Shown piece after piece: positions 36,327 through 47,415 of a stretch of 64,000 nt of DNA (position 1 is its first letter; every line of letters begins with the position of its first letter). The DNA lies in the NCBI GenBank assembly GCA_030021035.2, contig JARYZH020000153.1, positions 558,001 to 622,000 on the forward strand. The letters run 5' to 3'. The notes under the pieces are model-generated. The model had not been told where the DNA came from and searched no databases. It worked only from the letters and a program-made list of their open reading frames with translations. This stretch comes from Notholithocarpus densiflorus. Lineage: Eukaryota; Streptophyta; Magnoliopsida; Fagales; Fagaceae. A program made the position numbers and the translations under genes.

Positions 36327-36735
36327 TTTTTTTTTTTTTTTTTTTTTTTTTGGGTTAAAGGGAAAATATATTAAAATTAACCGACATCAGAAATCAGTCT
36401 ATTACAACATGTTGCTGCTCCATCAAGAGCCAACAGATTCACCACCACAACCGGTGGGATAACAAAAAAAACATGCATAGCAGAAAACTTGGCTTCCAGT
36501 TTGGCTAGTGCGTCAGCACATTGATTGACCTCTCTGAACACATGCTCAATCTGAGTGCTATGAAAGGCCCTCAACAGGTTCACGTAGTTAGATAAAAGTA
36601 GTTCAAACTTCAAAGCAAGGTTAGCATCAGAGTTTCTCAACAGATGCACAGTAGCTAATAAATTCACGACAAATAAATCCATCAGAGAAAGAATAGACAA
36701 GACATAAAAACAAAAAAAAGCAGAGATATACATGG
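36327..36735 (-). mobile_element. LINE RNase H relic with poly(A) tail
   Basis: Minus-strand translation (stop near 36380) gives ELLLSNYVNLLRAFHSTQIE, HVFREVNQCADALAKLEA and VVNLLALDGAATCCNRLI, the C-terminal RNase H-like domain common in plant LINEs; the N-x-C-A-D-A-L-A-K signature is clear. Directly after the stop, on the minus strand, comes a run of about 25 A (36327-36351 as T on plus), as expected of a LINE 3' end. Confidence 0.78.
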
Positions 36736-39097
36736 GGTAATAGTAATATCACCATGTTCAGTAAACTCCAAAAAAAAAAAAAAAAAAAAAAATTTCTGAG
36801 GGGCAAACAAGTACTTGCTGGATTTGAGAAAGTTGCTTCGTCCGTCAATTTACTCACCAGCGAAGGTAAGGACAAAATCAAACCCCCTAATTTTACTCAC
36901 CTTTGTTTTGTTTCCACTTTTTCTTCGTTAGTTTTTAAGAGAATCTCATTTAAAAAAATATATATAGTTTTTATTTCAAATGGTTTTTAAAAGTAATTAC
37001 TATTTCAGTGTCATCTTGTGCTAGGATTGATTTCTCAGATTATTAAGGTAAAAAATATACACGTAAGTTATCTTTTCCAAATGATGAAGTCTAAATTTAT
37101 AATGTTATCTAGTGCTAAATAGAAGAACCCTATGCTGTAACTGGTTAATGAACCCTGCTATTTTGCAGAAACCTGTTGTATAATTGAGATCTTAAGTTTC
37201 ATTGTGAGCTATTGTTAGTTTAGAATTGGGTGAGGTAACCTTGCTGTAAGTTTTGCTTTGTATTTCTGCTGAAGCCTACTGTCCAATTGAACTATTTTTT
37301 TCACTGAGACTTTATTAGGTTAGGTGAGTTGAGTTGTTAACTCTGTTTTGTAATTATGTTTTGACCTGATGTTCCTTGTACATGTTGTTTTTGGTCCTAA
37401 CTTATATGGTACTATTGCCAATTATGCAATATGGTCTTAACTTGATGGATTCACATCTTGCAGCTTCTTGCCAATTTGCTTGTAGCAGAATGTTGCTAGC
37501 AGCTTCTGCTTTGATGTAATTGGCTTTGTAAATTGTAATTGTGTTGTTTCCATAAAATCCAAACATTTCTCATTTCTCAGGGGAAAAAAAAATTGTTGTT
37601 GTTCATTCCTGTATACGCATTTGGTTCATAATCATGATGCAAGGGTCCCTTGTGATCTTGTGTCATTAATTATTGGTTGTAGTAGTTTGACAAATTGAGA
37701 AGAAATGTCTCTTTTTGATGCAATCATCTATGCCTTCAACAATTTGAGTCCTGTTAATTGTACTATTGGACTTTATATTTACTGGGATCTGTTTGAACTG
37801 CACTAGGAACTTGATGTGCGTTACATTTATAAGATTTCTATCTGCTATCTGAATTAATGATTTATCAGTACAAATCATACTTATAAATATATATATATAT
37901 ATATATATAAATATTTTAATTTAACTTTTACTTATCAAAAAATATATATATGACAGTACAAATCAAGCTCAAGCTATTGCTGCTCAAAGCGACAGCATCC
38001 TTTTGTTCATTGTTTATGATGATGAGTCATGGTTGTCAACAACTATTCCCCTCCAGCAATAGTTTTTAATGAGTAAAAAACAAACAAAATTACCATTTAA
38101 GGACCGGACCTTACTTGATTATATTCCTGTCATTTGAATTGCATTACTTAGCTGTATGCTATTTTTTTCCTGGCTTCTTTATGTTTGATTGGTCATAAAG
38201 GTGACATCGGCCATTGGTATGTAGCCTTAAGTTTAAGTCCACAAATTTAAGTGTATGCTCTTGTTCAAATTGTCATCACTGCATATTTGGTCTGGCAAAG
38301 ATGGAACAAAGTGGCAAAGACGGAACAAAGTGGTTTACATAGATGTTCTTGATGATCTTGGTTATGTAGAGCTGACGGCTACATCTTCACTATAATCTCA
38401 ATTCACTTAGTTACAATGAACCTTAAGTAGGGTTTATATAGGAAGAGAGAGTTAGGGTTAGGCATACATAGGCTTACAATATAATTGGGTCTTCTCATAT
38501 AAACCTAATACCTCTATGGTTAACCAAGCATTGATTTTGCTGAATGATTATCAACGGGCCAAGTGATTCAAAGTGGGGAGCCCTTACGAGTTCCAAATCT
38601 TGCAGAAGTGAATAGGAACTGCCTCCACTGCGGTTGTATAAAGTGAACAGGGCTATGGCTAATGATGGAGCTGGGCAAAATTATGGGGGTGGGAATAATT
38701 GTTTGAGATCACTGCTGTGCTCTACACTTGACGACGATGATTATTCAGTCGATCTGTACAATATTGTAAAATATGCTCATTTCATTGCCCTCTACGCTAC
38801 AATCTTGACAGTTATGGCCTGAGAAATTTTAAAATAAATTAAATAGGCAGACACCAAGAAGGTGGATCTGCTTCTGCAATCTAGAATTAACTAAAATTAT
38901 AACTGACCGGACTTGCTACCTCTTTTCTAATTTCAAATCAACTCAACTAGGCCATGTGTGTTTTCTTACCTTCCTTAGTAATTAAATGTTACATGTAAGA
39001 CTTGTAATATATAGATATATATATATATATATATATATAATGTATTGCAAATAATGTGTGCCTATAAAGGCTTGTAATTAACCTGAGACTTGCCTAC
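36736..39097. other. intergenic, no gene recognised
   Basis: An A25-like run at about 36769-36793 is followed by about 90 bp with an open frame (RGKQVLAGFEKVASSVNLL) that ends at a GGTAAGG donor-like site; I could not assign it. AT microsatellites lie at 37885-37910 and 39009-39039. A short repeat (TGGCAAAGA[T/C]GGAACAAAG, twice) is at 38296-38330. The rest is unremarkable. Confidence 0.4.
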
Positions 39098-40196
39098 TGT
39101 AGACGACTAAATTTCTAGTTCGAAATAAATCAAACAAGTAAAATAGTTTCACAAGTGCGAATTTGTATTGATGATTGTGTGGTACAATTCTCTGTAATTA
39201 CAAAAGAGTGATCCTCTGATTCGATCTCCTTAAAAGACTTGTTGATTGGATTTGTAGTAATGTGATTTTGACTTGAACACAAAATATCCTTCAATTTGGC
39301 TGAGGAATGGATCGAAGACCTTTGAAATGGAATTACAATGAATCTCTAGCTATGAGCTTATTAGAAATCCTTTGTTCTTCACGTTTTTCGTGTTCTTCGT
39401 ATGTTCTTCGTCTTCAAAGGTTTGTGGTGGAAGTTCTTCGGGGCTTTAGAAGCTTGGATCCGTAGAGCTTCACTGATTTGTGATTTGTTGATGTTTTCGG
39501 ACGCTTTTGGCTTGATTCCCGCAAACTTTTGGATCTAGGCAGATAGTTTGGATGATTCTGCTTTGAATGTTCTTCGTATTTGAATGTTTGTGGTGGAAGT
39601 TCTTCAGGGCTTTGGAGGCTTGAATCCGTTGAGCTTCACCAATTTATGGTTGTTGGAGTTTCTGGAGGCTTTTGAGCTTGATTCCAGTGAACTTTAGGAT
39701 CTAGGCAGATAGTTTGGATAATTCTGCTTCGAGTGTTCTTCGATTTTGAGGTTGAAGTTCTTGAAGTTCTTGAAGGCTTTGAGGCTTGATTCCTACAGAG
39801 CTTCTGTACTTCTGATACTTCTGAATCTTCTCTGATGCTGCTTGTGCTTCAGATGGCTTGGTGTGTGTCCCCTCCAGATGTCTTAGGAAGGTTTCTATTT
39901 ATAGGAGTTTGGGAGTGGGTGAGCGACACGTGGCAGAGTCTGATTGGTGACACATGTCACAGCCTGATTGGTCCGCCTATGTCATCGCTTACACGCGCTG
40001 GACTGCTTGTGTCATCGCTTACACGCGCTGATGTGTGATTGGTTTTTGCATGACACTTGGCAAATTTTCATTGGCTTCTGAGTAGTGATAGTAAAACCTA
40101 GCAGCAATATGTGGCACTTTGTAATTGGTTGTATTTTGTGGACTTGGTAGTGTGACGTGTCAGCTTGTGATAGGTCGGGAATTTTCCTTCTCTACA
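39098..40196 (+). mobile_element. solo LTR (1,099 bp) with 5-bp target duplication
   Basis: The block begins TGTAGA and ends TCTACA, a perfect 6-bp inverted end of TG...CA type, and is flanked by CCTAC at 39093-39097 and 40197-40201. No internal retroelement sequence or second LTR lies next to it, so it is a solo LTR left by recombination between the two LTRs. A TATA-like CTATTTATAGG (39895-39905) sets the orientation as plus. The lineage is unknown. Confidence 0.88.
39421..39760 (+). repeat. about 166-bp tandem repeat inside the solo LTR
   Basis: Two copies of a unit starting TTTGTGGTGGAAGTTCTTC (39421 and 39587) share GATCTAGGCAGATAGTTTGG and TGTTCTTCG at matching places; a third, partial and diverged unit follows. 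They lie upstream of the TATA-like box, where U3 enhancer duplications are found in other LTRs. Confidence 0.8.
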
Positions 40197-40201
40197 CCTA
40201 C

Positions 40202-40794
40202 TTCTAAGCCAGTTTGAAGCACGGTTACTCGTTTGTCACTACCACCAAATTTCCTTCCCCCACCCCCCTTGTCTATTAATTCAGAATCTTTTTTTTTTTT
40301 TCCTTGAATAACCCTAGAAGTCACTTTTATTGATGAACTATTACATGGATTATGATTTGTGAAGTGCTTCCATGAATATAAAGGGCACCTCTTGAATATC
40401 TTGGCAATTGTTTACTGCTACAAGATGATGAAAGAAATGAGTGCAGTAGAAAGGAAATCAAGTTTAATCCCAAGTTTGTAAATTTGGGGAAAAGTATTTG
40501 CTACATATGCGCAGGCCAAAAGAATTGTGAAATTTATCACTGATGCTGGAGCTACAGACCTACAGTAGATAATAATCCTGAAATAGTGATTTACTGAAAA
40601 TATGGGTGCTTAAACTCAAGGTTTATGTTCTTGGCTGGGAAGAGAATAAAGCTGATAGAGCAAAAGCCTCCTCTTTTTGTACGCTCTACTTGAGTGGGCC
40701 TGTTGCATGTAGTCTTTGAAGCTCTCTCTGTCTCTCTGTGTCTGTCTTTGTAGGCTGTTATTACTTAATTTTTTTATTATTATTATTATAAATA
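40202..40794. other. intergenic, no gene recognised
   Basis: Ordinary AT-rich spacer with a (TTA)n run near 40771-40789 immediately before a Helitron terminus. No open frame of note. Confidence 0.4.
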
Positions 40795-40830
40795 CTAGTC
40801 GCTAATCCGTGCGATGCACGGATACTTAAA
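40795..40830 (-). mobile_element. Helitron 3' terminus (element runs rightwards, 5' end not found)
   Basis: Read on the minus strand, a perfect 8-bp-stem hairpin ATCCGTGC-ATC-GCACGGAT (40805-40823) is followed after six bases by CTAG and a T, the canonical Helitron 3' end inserted before T. The element body should extend to the right into 40830-43200, but no matching 5' TC end was recognised. Confidence 0.65.
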
Positions 40831-43217
40831 TTAAAAAATCACATATTTATAATAACAGAGATAAAACATATATGTGACTGCATTAAAGATAAATTAATAT
40901 AAATGAATCTAAATGCTTAGAATGGCTTTTAGAAAAATTTCCCAAAAATTGAAGAGACCAATTTGATACTGTTAAGGTCTAATAAATAACAATTGTGACT
41001 TCTTAGGATCAAGCATACTATCTACTATAGTCAAACCCAAAACACTATTATGCCATCATAAAAAATAATGGATTTTCAAATTTTAACATAAATATCATTC
41101 TAGAATCCCATATATTCTTTTTAAACATGCACCTCTAAATTCTAATTAACATGGAATATGAGTTTAAAGGAAATCAAATATCAATAAGAGCCTAATTAGC
41201 GCCCAAAAAAAAAAAAACTAAAAGAAAAAAAGAGAATACAATATAAAATAAAGATGGTAATTTTTTTTTTTGAAAAAAAAAAAAAAAAAAAAATTCAAGG
41301 CAATGAGAGAATTTTATGCAAAATCTACATTCACTTTTGCACCAACAAATCTATATAACTTCATATTACATATAAATTAACGTCATTTTTTATTATAAAT
41401 TATTACATATAAATAAACCTCATTGCATAAATATATTCTACACTTATATGATTTTGGAGATCATTCACCTAACAATCTTCACCCAAGCATCCCCCTTTTA
41501 GAGTCTCATCTCTTTTCTTTAAACCTGCATATGAACAATTTTAAATGAAAAAGTTTCAGCCAATGATTTCGAGTAAATAAGAGTCACATTTGCCCAAAAT
41601 CTAAGCGCTCTTTTTTTCCTATTTGGAGAAGAAAAATCTATGCAACCTAACTCACCCTACACTGTAGTCCTTTTGGAGTGTGGGTGGGTTTTGCCTTTCG
41701 TAGTTGCATGCTCTTACTATGCAAAACCAAAAACAAAAGATCCTAGAGTTTCTTATGTTTCAACATCTTATAGCTTTACACATCATCAAACACCATCAGC
41801 ATGAGATGTTAATTTAGTGAAGCAATGTGAAAAAGAGTTGGAAGACATTATTTGGCAAACTGACTGAAGCCATCCTGTTCATATATTCATTGCATGCATG
41901 TGTACAAAATAAAAAATAAGTTTTGTTTTCTTAGCTCACCATGACCAATATATATCAATCCTAATTGAGTACATATGAGTTCAAAATAAAGATAGCAGTT
42001 TCGATTTTGTTTGCAGTGCTTTTCCACTTTCATCAACCAAGACCATTCAATATAATGAAGAGCTATGTCATTTGTAGAGTTAATATATAGTATAGAATAC
42101 AGAGTAATGGCAATTGACAACACTGCCCACATGCATCTTATTTCATTCATATAAACTTCAATTCATCTTATATCATTCAAGTCAAAATTTACTTCTCAAA
42201 GCAATGAAGGACACCACAACGATGCAATCATTTATAGTAAACTTAATCCAAAAGTTCAAACTCTGAATCTGAGTATCATGAAAAACCTAAACCTGAAACA
42301 ATAGATTATCCATGATAACCGAACAAATTGAGGATAGAATCTGAAGCATTCAAAAGCATCAATCATTGCTTGGTATAATAGATATATAAAATCAAAATTC
42401 ATGGCTATGCAATAATAATTTATTGCAGATTTCTTTATACATAAAGTTCTAAAATTTCCTTCACAAGTTTTCATATTTTGAAATCATTGTAGGATATGAT
42501 AGCTTCACTATCAATGTTATCAACTACATTTTTTTCAATATACACAACTAATCAATCATTAAACTACTAATCTCCTTTTCAATTACCAACATATTGCCTA
42601 AATAAGTAACAATATAAAAAAAAAATGCATTACATTTTTGAAAAAATGTATCACATAAATCCAACAAATTCAGCTAAAGACCAAGCACTAACGAACTAGC
42701 TACTTGAAAAGTGTGCATTTTTTAAAATAAAAAATAGCGATTTTAAAATATGTTATTTGAAAACACAATTTAAAAAATCATAATTAAACATTTGAACATA
42801 CCACTGAAATTAATTTTTTATCGACTAGTAACAACCTGTTACTTAGGATTTATTGCGAAAGTGTTGCAAAAATGTTGTGAATATAGCATTTCTCGCAATT
42901 TTTTGGTTCAACATTCAACGAACCAAAATTTTGGAAAATTTGAATTTAATTTTTAATGAGCTCAAATTGTTATTTAAGGTGTTCAAGTTTTTTTAGGGTG
43001 GTCAAATTTTTTTTTTTTTTTTTTTAAGGGTGGTCAATGACCTATATTAATTTAAAATTCCATTTTTTTAAGGTATATTAAAAAAAAAAAAAAAAAATCA
43101 AGTCAGGTTGGTCATGTGACCACCTGGGACTACACTTGGCGTCGCCCCTAAATGGTAAAGTGAGAGTCATGAGTGCGACCAGGGACCATGAGAATAAATA
43201 ATATTAAATAAAAAAAC
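40831..43217. other. AT-rich, perhaps Helitron body; no gene
   Basis: No helicase or replication-initiator domain is visible, so any Helitron here is non-autonomous or truncated. There are long A/T runs near 41269-41293 and 43009-43025. Short frames at 41887-42150 and 42256-42474 on minus show no domain. Confidence 0.35.
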
Positions 43218-43375
43218 TGACTTTTGAGAGAATTTCAACTTATGGCATCCGCTCCTAATAATAGCTCTTTATCATCAGATTAAGACACCAATCGGTTTTT
43301 GGTGTAGGCAGGGATTGAACTCTGAATCTTTTTTTAACTATTAGAGACTTTACCAGTTGAGCTAACTAGAAACCA
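43218..43375 (-). mobile_element. tRNA-derived SINE
   Basis: On the minus strand the element begins TGGTTTCTAGTTAGCTCAAC. It has an A-box TAGCTCAACTGG (43353-43364) and a B-box GAGTTCAATCC (43312-43322) about 30 bp apart, the internal Pol III promoter of a tRNA-related SINE, and ends near GAAATTCTCTCAAAAG. The variable loop carries a T/A run, so this is not a functional tRNA gene. Confidence 0.8.
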
Positions 43376-43462
43376 CAAAAAAAAAAAAAAAAAAAAAACC
43401 TAAAACTAAAACTACTCAGTTGTTTGTATTAAGAGAGTATGTTATGTGTAGTATAACTTGTC

Positions 43463-43579
43463 CCACCCTCTCTTAAAAATTACCGTGACTTTTGAGTAGA
43501 GTTTGTGGCATTTCTTTGTGTTAGAACTTAGAACCATTTTCCCTCTCTCTTGTGTGTGTGTTTGTTTCTCAAAAAAAAA
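43463..43579 (+). repeat. retroposon-like repeat, copy B, ending in an A tract
   Basis: It shares order and wording with copy A at 519-636: a CCCACCCTC start, TTACC-TG-CTTTTGAGT in the middle, TTTGTGTTAGAAC, a C/T-rich part and TTTGTTTCTC followed by A9. It lies about 90 bp to the right of the SINE in the opposite orientation. Confidence 0.55.
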
Positions 43580-43976
43580 TATAAATATATATATATATTT
43601 ATATATTTGCATCTCACTTTATTAACCAAAAAGCCCAATCCTTAAATTTTATAAATATGAGAGGCTGTCCCACTGTGTCAGTTGGGACATGCATCCAATT
43701 TAGGAATTATGACCATTCTTTCTCGTTTTTTACACTTAGGATTGTTTCATTCATTTATACAAATTCACTAACTTCTATTATTAGTTTTGTGACCATGGTT
43801 GATCCATAGCAAATAAAATTATTTTAACTAAATTATATTTTTTACTATTAATTTAACGTGTAACAAAAAATAAAAAAAGGAATTATACAAAATATAAATA
43901 TGAGCCAACCAATTAAACAAATATAAGTTTCTCAAAAAAAAAAAATTAAACAAATATAAGAGCCAACAAAATTATT

Positions 43977-44414
43977 CTACACCATGCAACCATTGCCAAC
44001 TTCCATTGCATACGTATTACAATAAGTGCGAAACATATTAATTAAACACTTGAATTTTGAAGGGTCATAAGAGATGGTAATGGATTTTTCAACAATGTAG
44101 TAAGGGTGAGCACTAAGTAAAAGATACTCAAACTCTCCCATATCCCCACAAGAACCTATGTTTATGTGGCGACAGCCAAGAGGATTACCTACACTAGCTT
44201 GTTGTTTTGTAAATATTGGTTTACCAAAGAAACTGAAACTTTCTTTTTTAACTTTTTCATTAATTTCATTTGGGATACAATGGTTAATAACCTTGAGGAA
44301 CCCAAATTCATCGCATGATGTAATAGAACCCGTTTTGACTTTCAAACTTCCAATCAAGTGACATTTCTTACTCAATGTTCTTTTTGTTTTTTTTTTTGTG
44401 TACATAAGTGTCAA
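43977..44414 (-). pseudogene. gibberellin 2-oxidase first-exon fragment, copy A
   Basis: The minus-strand frame of 145 codons reads GFLKVINHCIPNEINEKVKK, FSFFGKPIFTKQQ, NPLGCRHINIGSCGDMGEFE and YLLLSAHPYYI, matching the N-terminal (DIOX_N) part of plant GA 2-beta-dioxygenases, enzymes that inactivate gibberellins. The catalytic half with the HxD...H iron site and the RxS 2-oxoglutarate site is absent. The usual NHGIP is NHCIP here. It ends in a stop after MEVGNGCMV and cannot encode an active enzyme. Confidence 0.75.
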
Positions 44415-44418
44415 ATGG

Positions 44419-44520
44419 AACTACAAGAAAAAAAAGTTTATTGCAACGAAAACAATCATTGCAATAGCATTAGAGTCATTGCAATAGTTGATACATGATG
44501 TTGCAATAAAATTTGAGATA
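44419..44520 (+). mobile_element. CACTA-like transposon terminus with subterminal repeats
   Basis: AACTACAAGAAAAAAAAG at 44419 differs by one base from the CACTA (En/Spm) end CACTACAAGAAAA. It is followed by repeated CATTGCAATAG and TTGCAA words (44443 onwards), as in CACTA subterminal regions, and the same words recur to about 45780. No opposite TIR was found, so the element is truncated or rearranged. Confidence 0.5.
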
Positions 44521-44588
44521 ATAGGTTTATGCAACAAAAAATTTTGTTCCAATAAACTCCAAATATTTTAATGACAACTTTGATGCAA

Positions 44589-44630
<42 letters not shown>

Positions 44631-44973
44631 AATTTGTTGTTTTGAATATCTTATAGGTATAGGTTATTACTTCACGAATCTTTCATTGTAATAGATAATC
44701 ACTTCATTTTGTCATTGCAGTAGATAATTAAATAATTGATACCGGGGTATTGCAATGATATATTCATTGCAGTTTCGTGTTTGCCAATGTAATAGATTGC
44801 AAAAGAATTAATATAAAATAAAATTATTTTAACTAAACTATATTTTTAACTATTAATTTAATGTGTAACAAAAAATAAAAAGAGGAATTTTACAAAATAT
44901 AAATACGAGCCAACAAATTAAACAAATATAAGTGCCAACAAATTAAACAAATATAAGAGCCAACAAAATTATT

Positions 44974-45330
44974 CTACACCATGCAACCATTGCCAACTTC
45001 CATTGCATACATATTACAATAAGTGCAAAACATATTAATTAAACACCTAAATTATGAAGGGTCATAAGAGATGGTAATGGATTTTTCAGCAATGTAGTAA
45101 GGGTGGGCATTAAGTAAAAGATACTCAAACTCTCCCATATCCTCACGGGAACCTATGTTTATGTGGTGATAGCCAAGAGGATTACCTAGGCCAGCTTGTT
45201 GTTTTGTAAATATTGGTTTACCAAAGAAATTGAAACCTTCTTCTTTAACTTTTTCAATAATTTCATTTGAGATACCATGGTTAATAACCTTGAAGAACCC
45301 AAATTCATCACATGATCTAATAGAACCTGT
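44974..45330 (-). pseudogene. gibberellin 2-oxidase first-exon fragment, copy B
   Basis: This is the same protein segment as copy A, on the same strand. It keeps the canonical VINHGI, FFGKPIFTKQQA and NPLGYHHINIG, but has an in-frame TAA where copy A has a Lys codon (after YDPS), and lacks the first 20 or so codons of copy A. It is clearly dead. Confidence 0.7.
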
Positions 45331-45560
45331 TCATCATGAATCTTATTGCAATAGATTGCAAATAATTGACCAAAATAAGTTGGATTAAATTATTGCAATG
45401 ATATATTCATTGTAATAGATAATTACTTCATTTTGTCATTGCAGTAGATAATTAAATAATTGACACTGGGTTATTGCAATGATATATTCGATACAGTTTC
45501 GTGTTTGTCATTGCAATAGATTGCAAAAGAATTAATATCAAATTATTGCAATGATAACTT

Positions 45561-46797
45561 CATTGCAATAAGCTATTAGTTCGAAATTTTCATTGTAATA
45601 GATTGCAAAAATAACTGGTATCAATTTATTGTAACAATTTCTTCATTTTAAGTTACTGCTACAATTTTTTCTAATATATTAAAGCTTCTATTGCAACTGA
45701 AAATTATAAGTTATTGTAACTTATTAGTGTTGATGCAATAATTTAACACTTTTAAGTTATTTTTGCAACAATTTTAACCATGAGACTTGGTCATGTATGC
45801 TCATGCTCATCTTCCCTAAGATGGAGTGCTTAGAGTAGTAGTTTTCATTTATGGTAAAGAAGTTTTTTGGCTTTGCTTGAATGGCAATAAGCATAAGGGA
45901 GGGATAAGCGGACCACTGTTTGGTTAAAGAAATTTGGTAAAACTAAAAAGAATGCAAAACCTTGAATTTGATACCAAAACTTAATAAATTAATAAACCCT
46001 ATTAAAACCTAAACCTTAAAAAAACCTTAAAAAAGTTGTAACCCTAAAAGAACCCTAGACACCAAAAACAATAAACCCTAAAAGAACCATAAATCTAAAC
46101 CCTAAATCCTAGTGTCACAAAAAATAGAAACCCTAAGATGTCGTACGCCCTAAAAACTGTAAATCATAAATAAATAAATAAACCCTAAACACTAAATCTT
46201 AGTGCCTAAGTAATATTAAATTTTACAATACTTTAAACCCTAAAAAACCATAAATCCTAAATCCTACCTAAAACCCAATAAATAGTAAACCTTTTTTAAA
46301 AGTAACCTTTAAAGAACTGTAAATTTGTGGTAAACCTTTTGTTCAGGAGTTCATTGAGTTTGGGCCTTGAGAATTGTTTTGTGGGAAACCTTCAAGAACC
46401 CACTAGCCCAAAGCTACTTACCACTAAATTTCTAATGCAATGTGGCAACACCCAAGGGAGACAATCAATGGAACTGGGCTTATAGAAGAGAGGTTGAGAA
46501 ATAAAGAGTATCGGGTATAGAAAGCAAAATAAAAATGAACAAATATGGATGGAGATTTACCTAAATCAAGGTAGAACCGTTTAGACTTTGATCATTCATG
46601 TAATCAAAATAATTTTTATAGTATTATATTAAAAGAAAAGAGTGAGAAATAAGGTTAATTACAAGTATTCACCCTAAAACTTCAAATATATTTGCAATGT
46701 GCACCCGAAACTTCCAACTTCTAAAATCAACCCTTCATTTTGAGATAATTTGAAATGCCTAACACAACATCCAAATTAGTGTCCAAATTAACAAATT
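45561..46797. other. spacer with degenerate telomere-like repeats
   Basis: Between about 45995 and 46300 the plus strand carries many dispersed AAACCCTAAA and related words (AACCCTAAAAG, TAAACCCTAAATCCTA), spaced irregularly. No gene is recognised. The end, 46798-46805, is the left target duplication of the hAT element. Confidence 0.55.
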
Positions 46798-47415
46798 AAT
46801 CGTCTAAGGGTCGTCAATGGGCTGGCCCGGCCCGCTTTTACTTGTCCCATGGGCCTAATGGGCTGGGCCTAATGGGTCGTTGACTAGTCAATGGGCTGGG
46901 ATGGATGGAAAAACTCCAGCCCATGGCCCTGCCCATTTGGGCTTTAGCGGGTTGGGCTAGTGAGGTGGGCTTAATGGGCTTTTAATGGGCTACCTATGAG
47001 CATTTTTAACAGGGGCTTCAATGGGCTTCTAAAAATTTAACCAAAAAAATTATAATTATATATTATTACAAAATACAAATTATCAATTGAACAATTAATC
47101 TACTAAAAAGATTCTATTAAAAAAACCACTAAAAAGATATTCTTAAAAAGGAACTAAAATAAGATTGATTAACTTGTATTGATAAGAATAAATAAGTACA
47201 TTGATATATTCATGAATATATTAGAGTGAAAATAGTTGCATCACTACAATGTGTACATCCCAACTAGGTTGGCACCTACACACTTGTCTATCATTTGCAA
47301 TTCCCAATCTATTTGTGTTGAAACATCAAATAATTTTATCTAAGAACAAATTGAAATAACTTGTTACATAAATTTTATAACTAATTGCTAATAATTATCT
47401 GGAAGTGGTGGATTG

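Larger units (their letters stand above)
43827..45560. repeat. tandem duplication of about 1 kb
   Basis: Two units, about 43827-44815 and 44828-45560, repeat the same sequence in order: TTAACTAAA-TATATTTTT, TGTAACAAAAAATAAAAA, GAGCCAAC-AATTAAACAAATATAAG, the GA 2-oxidase fragment, then CATTGCAATAG-type repeats. Copy 2 lacks the N-terminal part of the gene fragment and the CACTA-like end. Divergence is clearly visible, so the duplication is not recent. Confidence 0.75.

Noticed and set aside
38634..38822. 62-codon frame with a Gly/Asn and Asp-rich start
   Set aside because: Single short frame with no neighbouring exon or motif that I can support.
39421..39760. Regular direct repeats considered as a CRISPR-like array
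   Set aside because: Units are about 166 bp with only two to three copies, lie inside an LTR, and the genome is plant.
40805..40823. Perfect palindrome considered as a transcription terminator or factor site
   Set aside because: Its place just before CTAG and T fits a Helitron 3' hairpin better; intrinsic terminators are not used by nuclear genes.
43218..43375. Possible tRNA gene on minus
   Set aside because: A and B boxes are present, but the variable region has an A/T run, there is no acceptor stem pairing and a SINE-like body follows.
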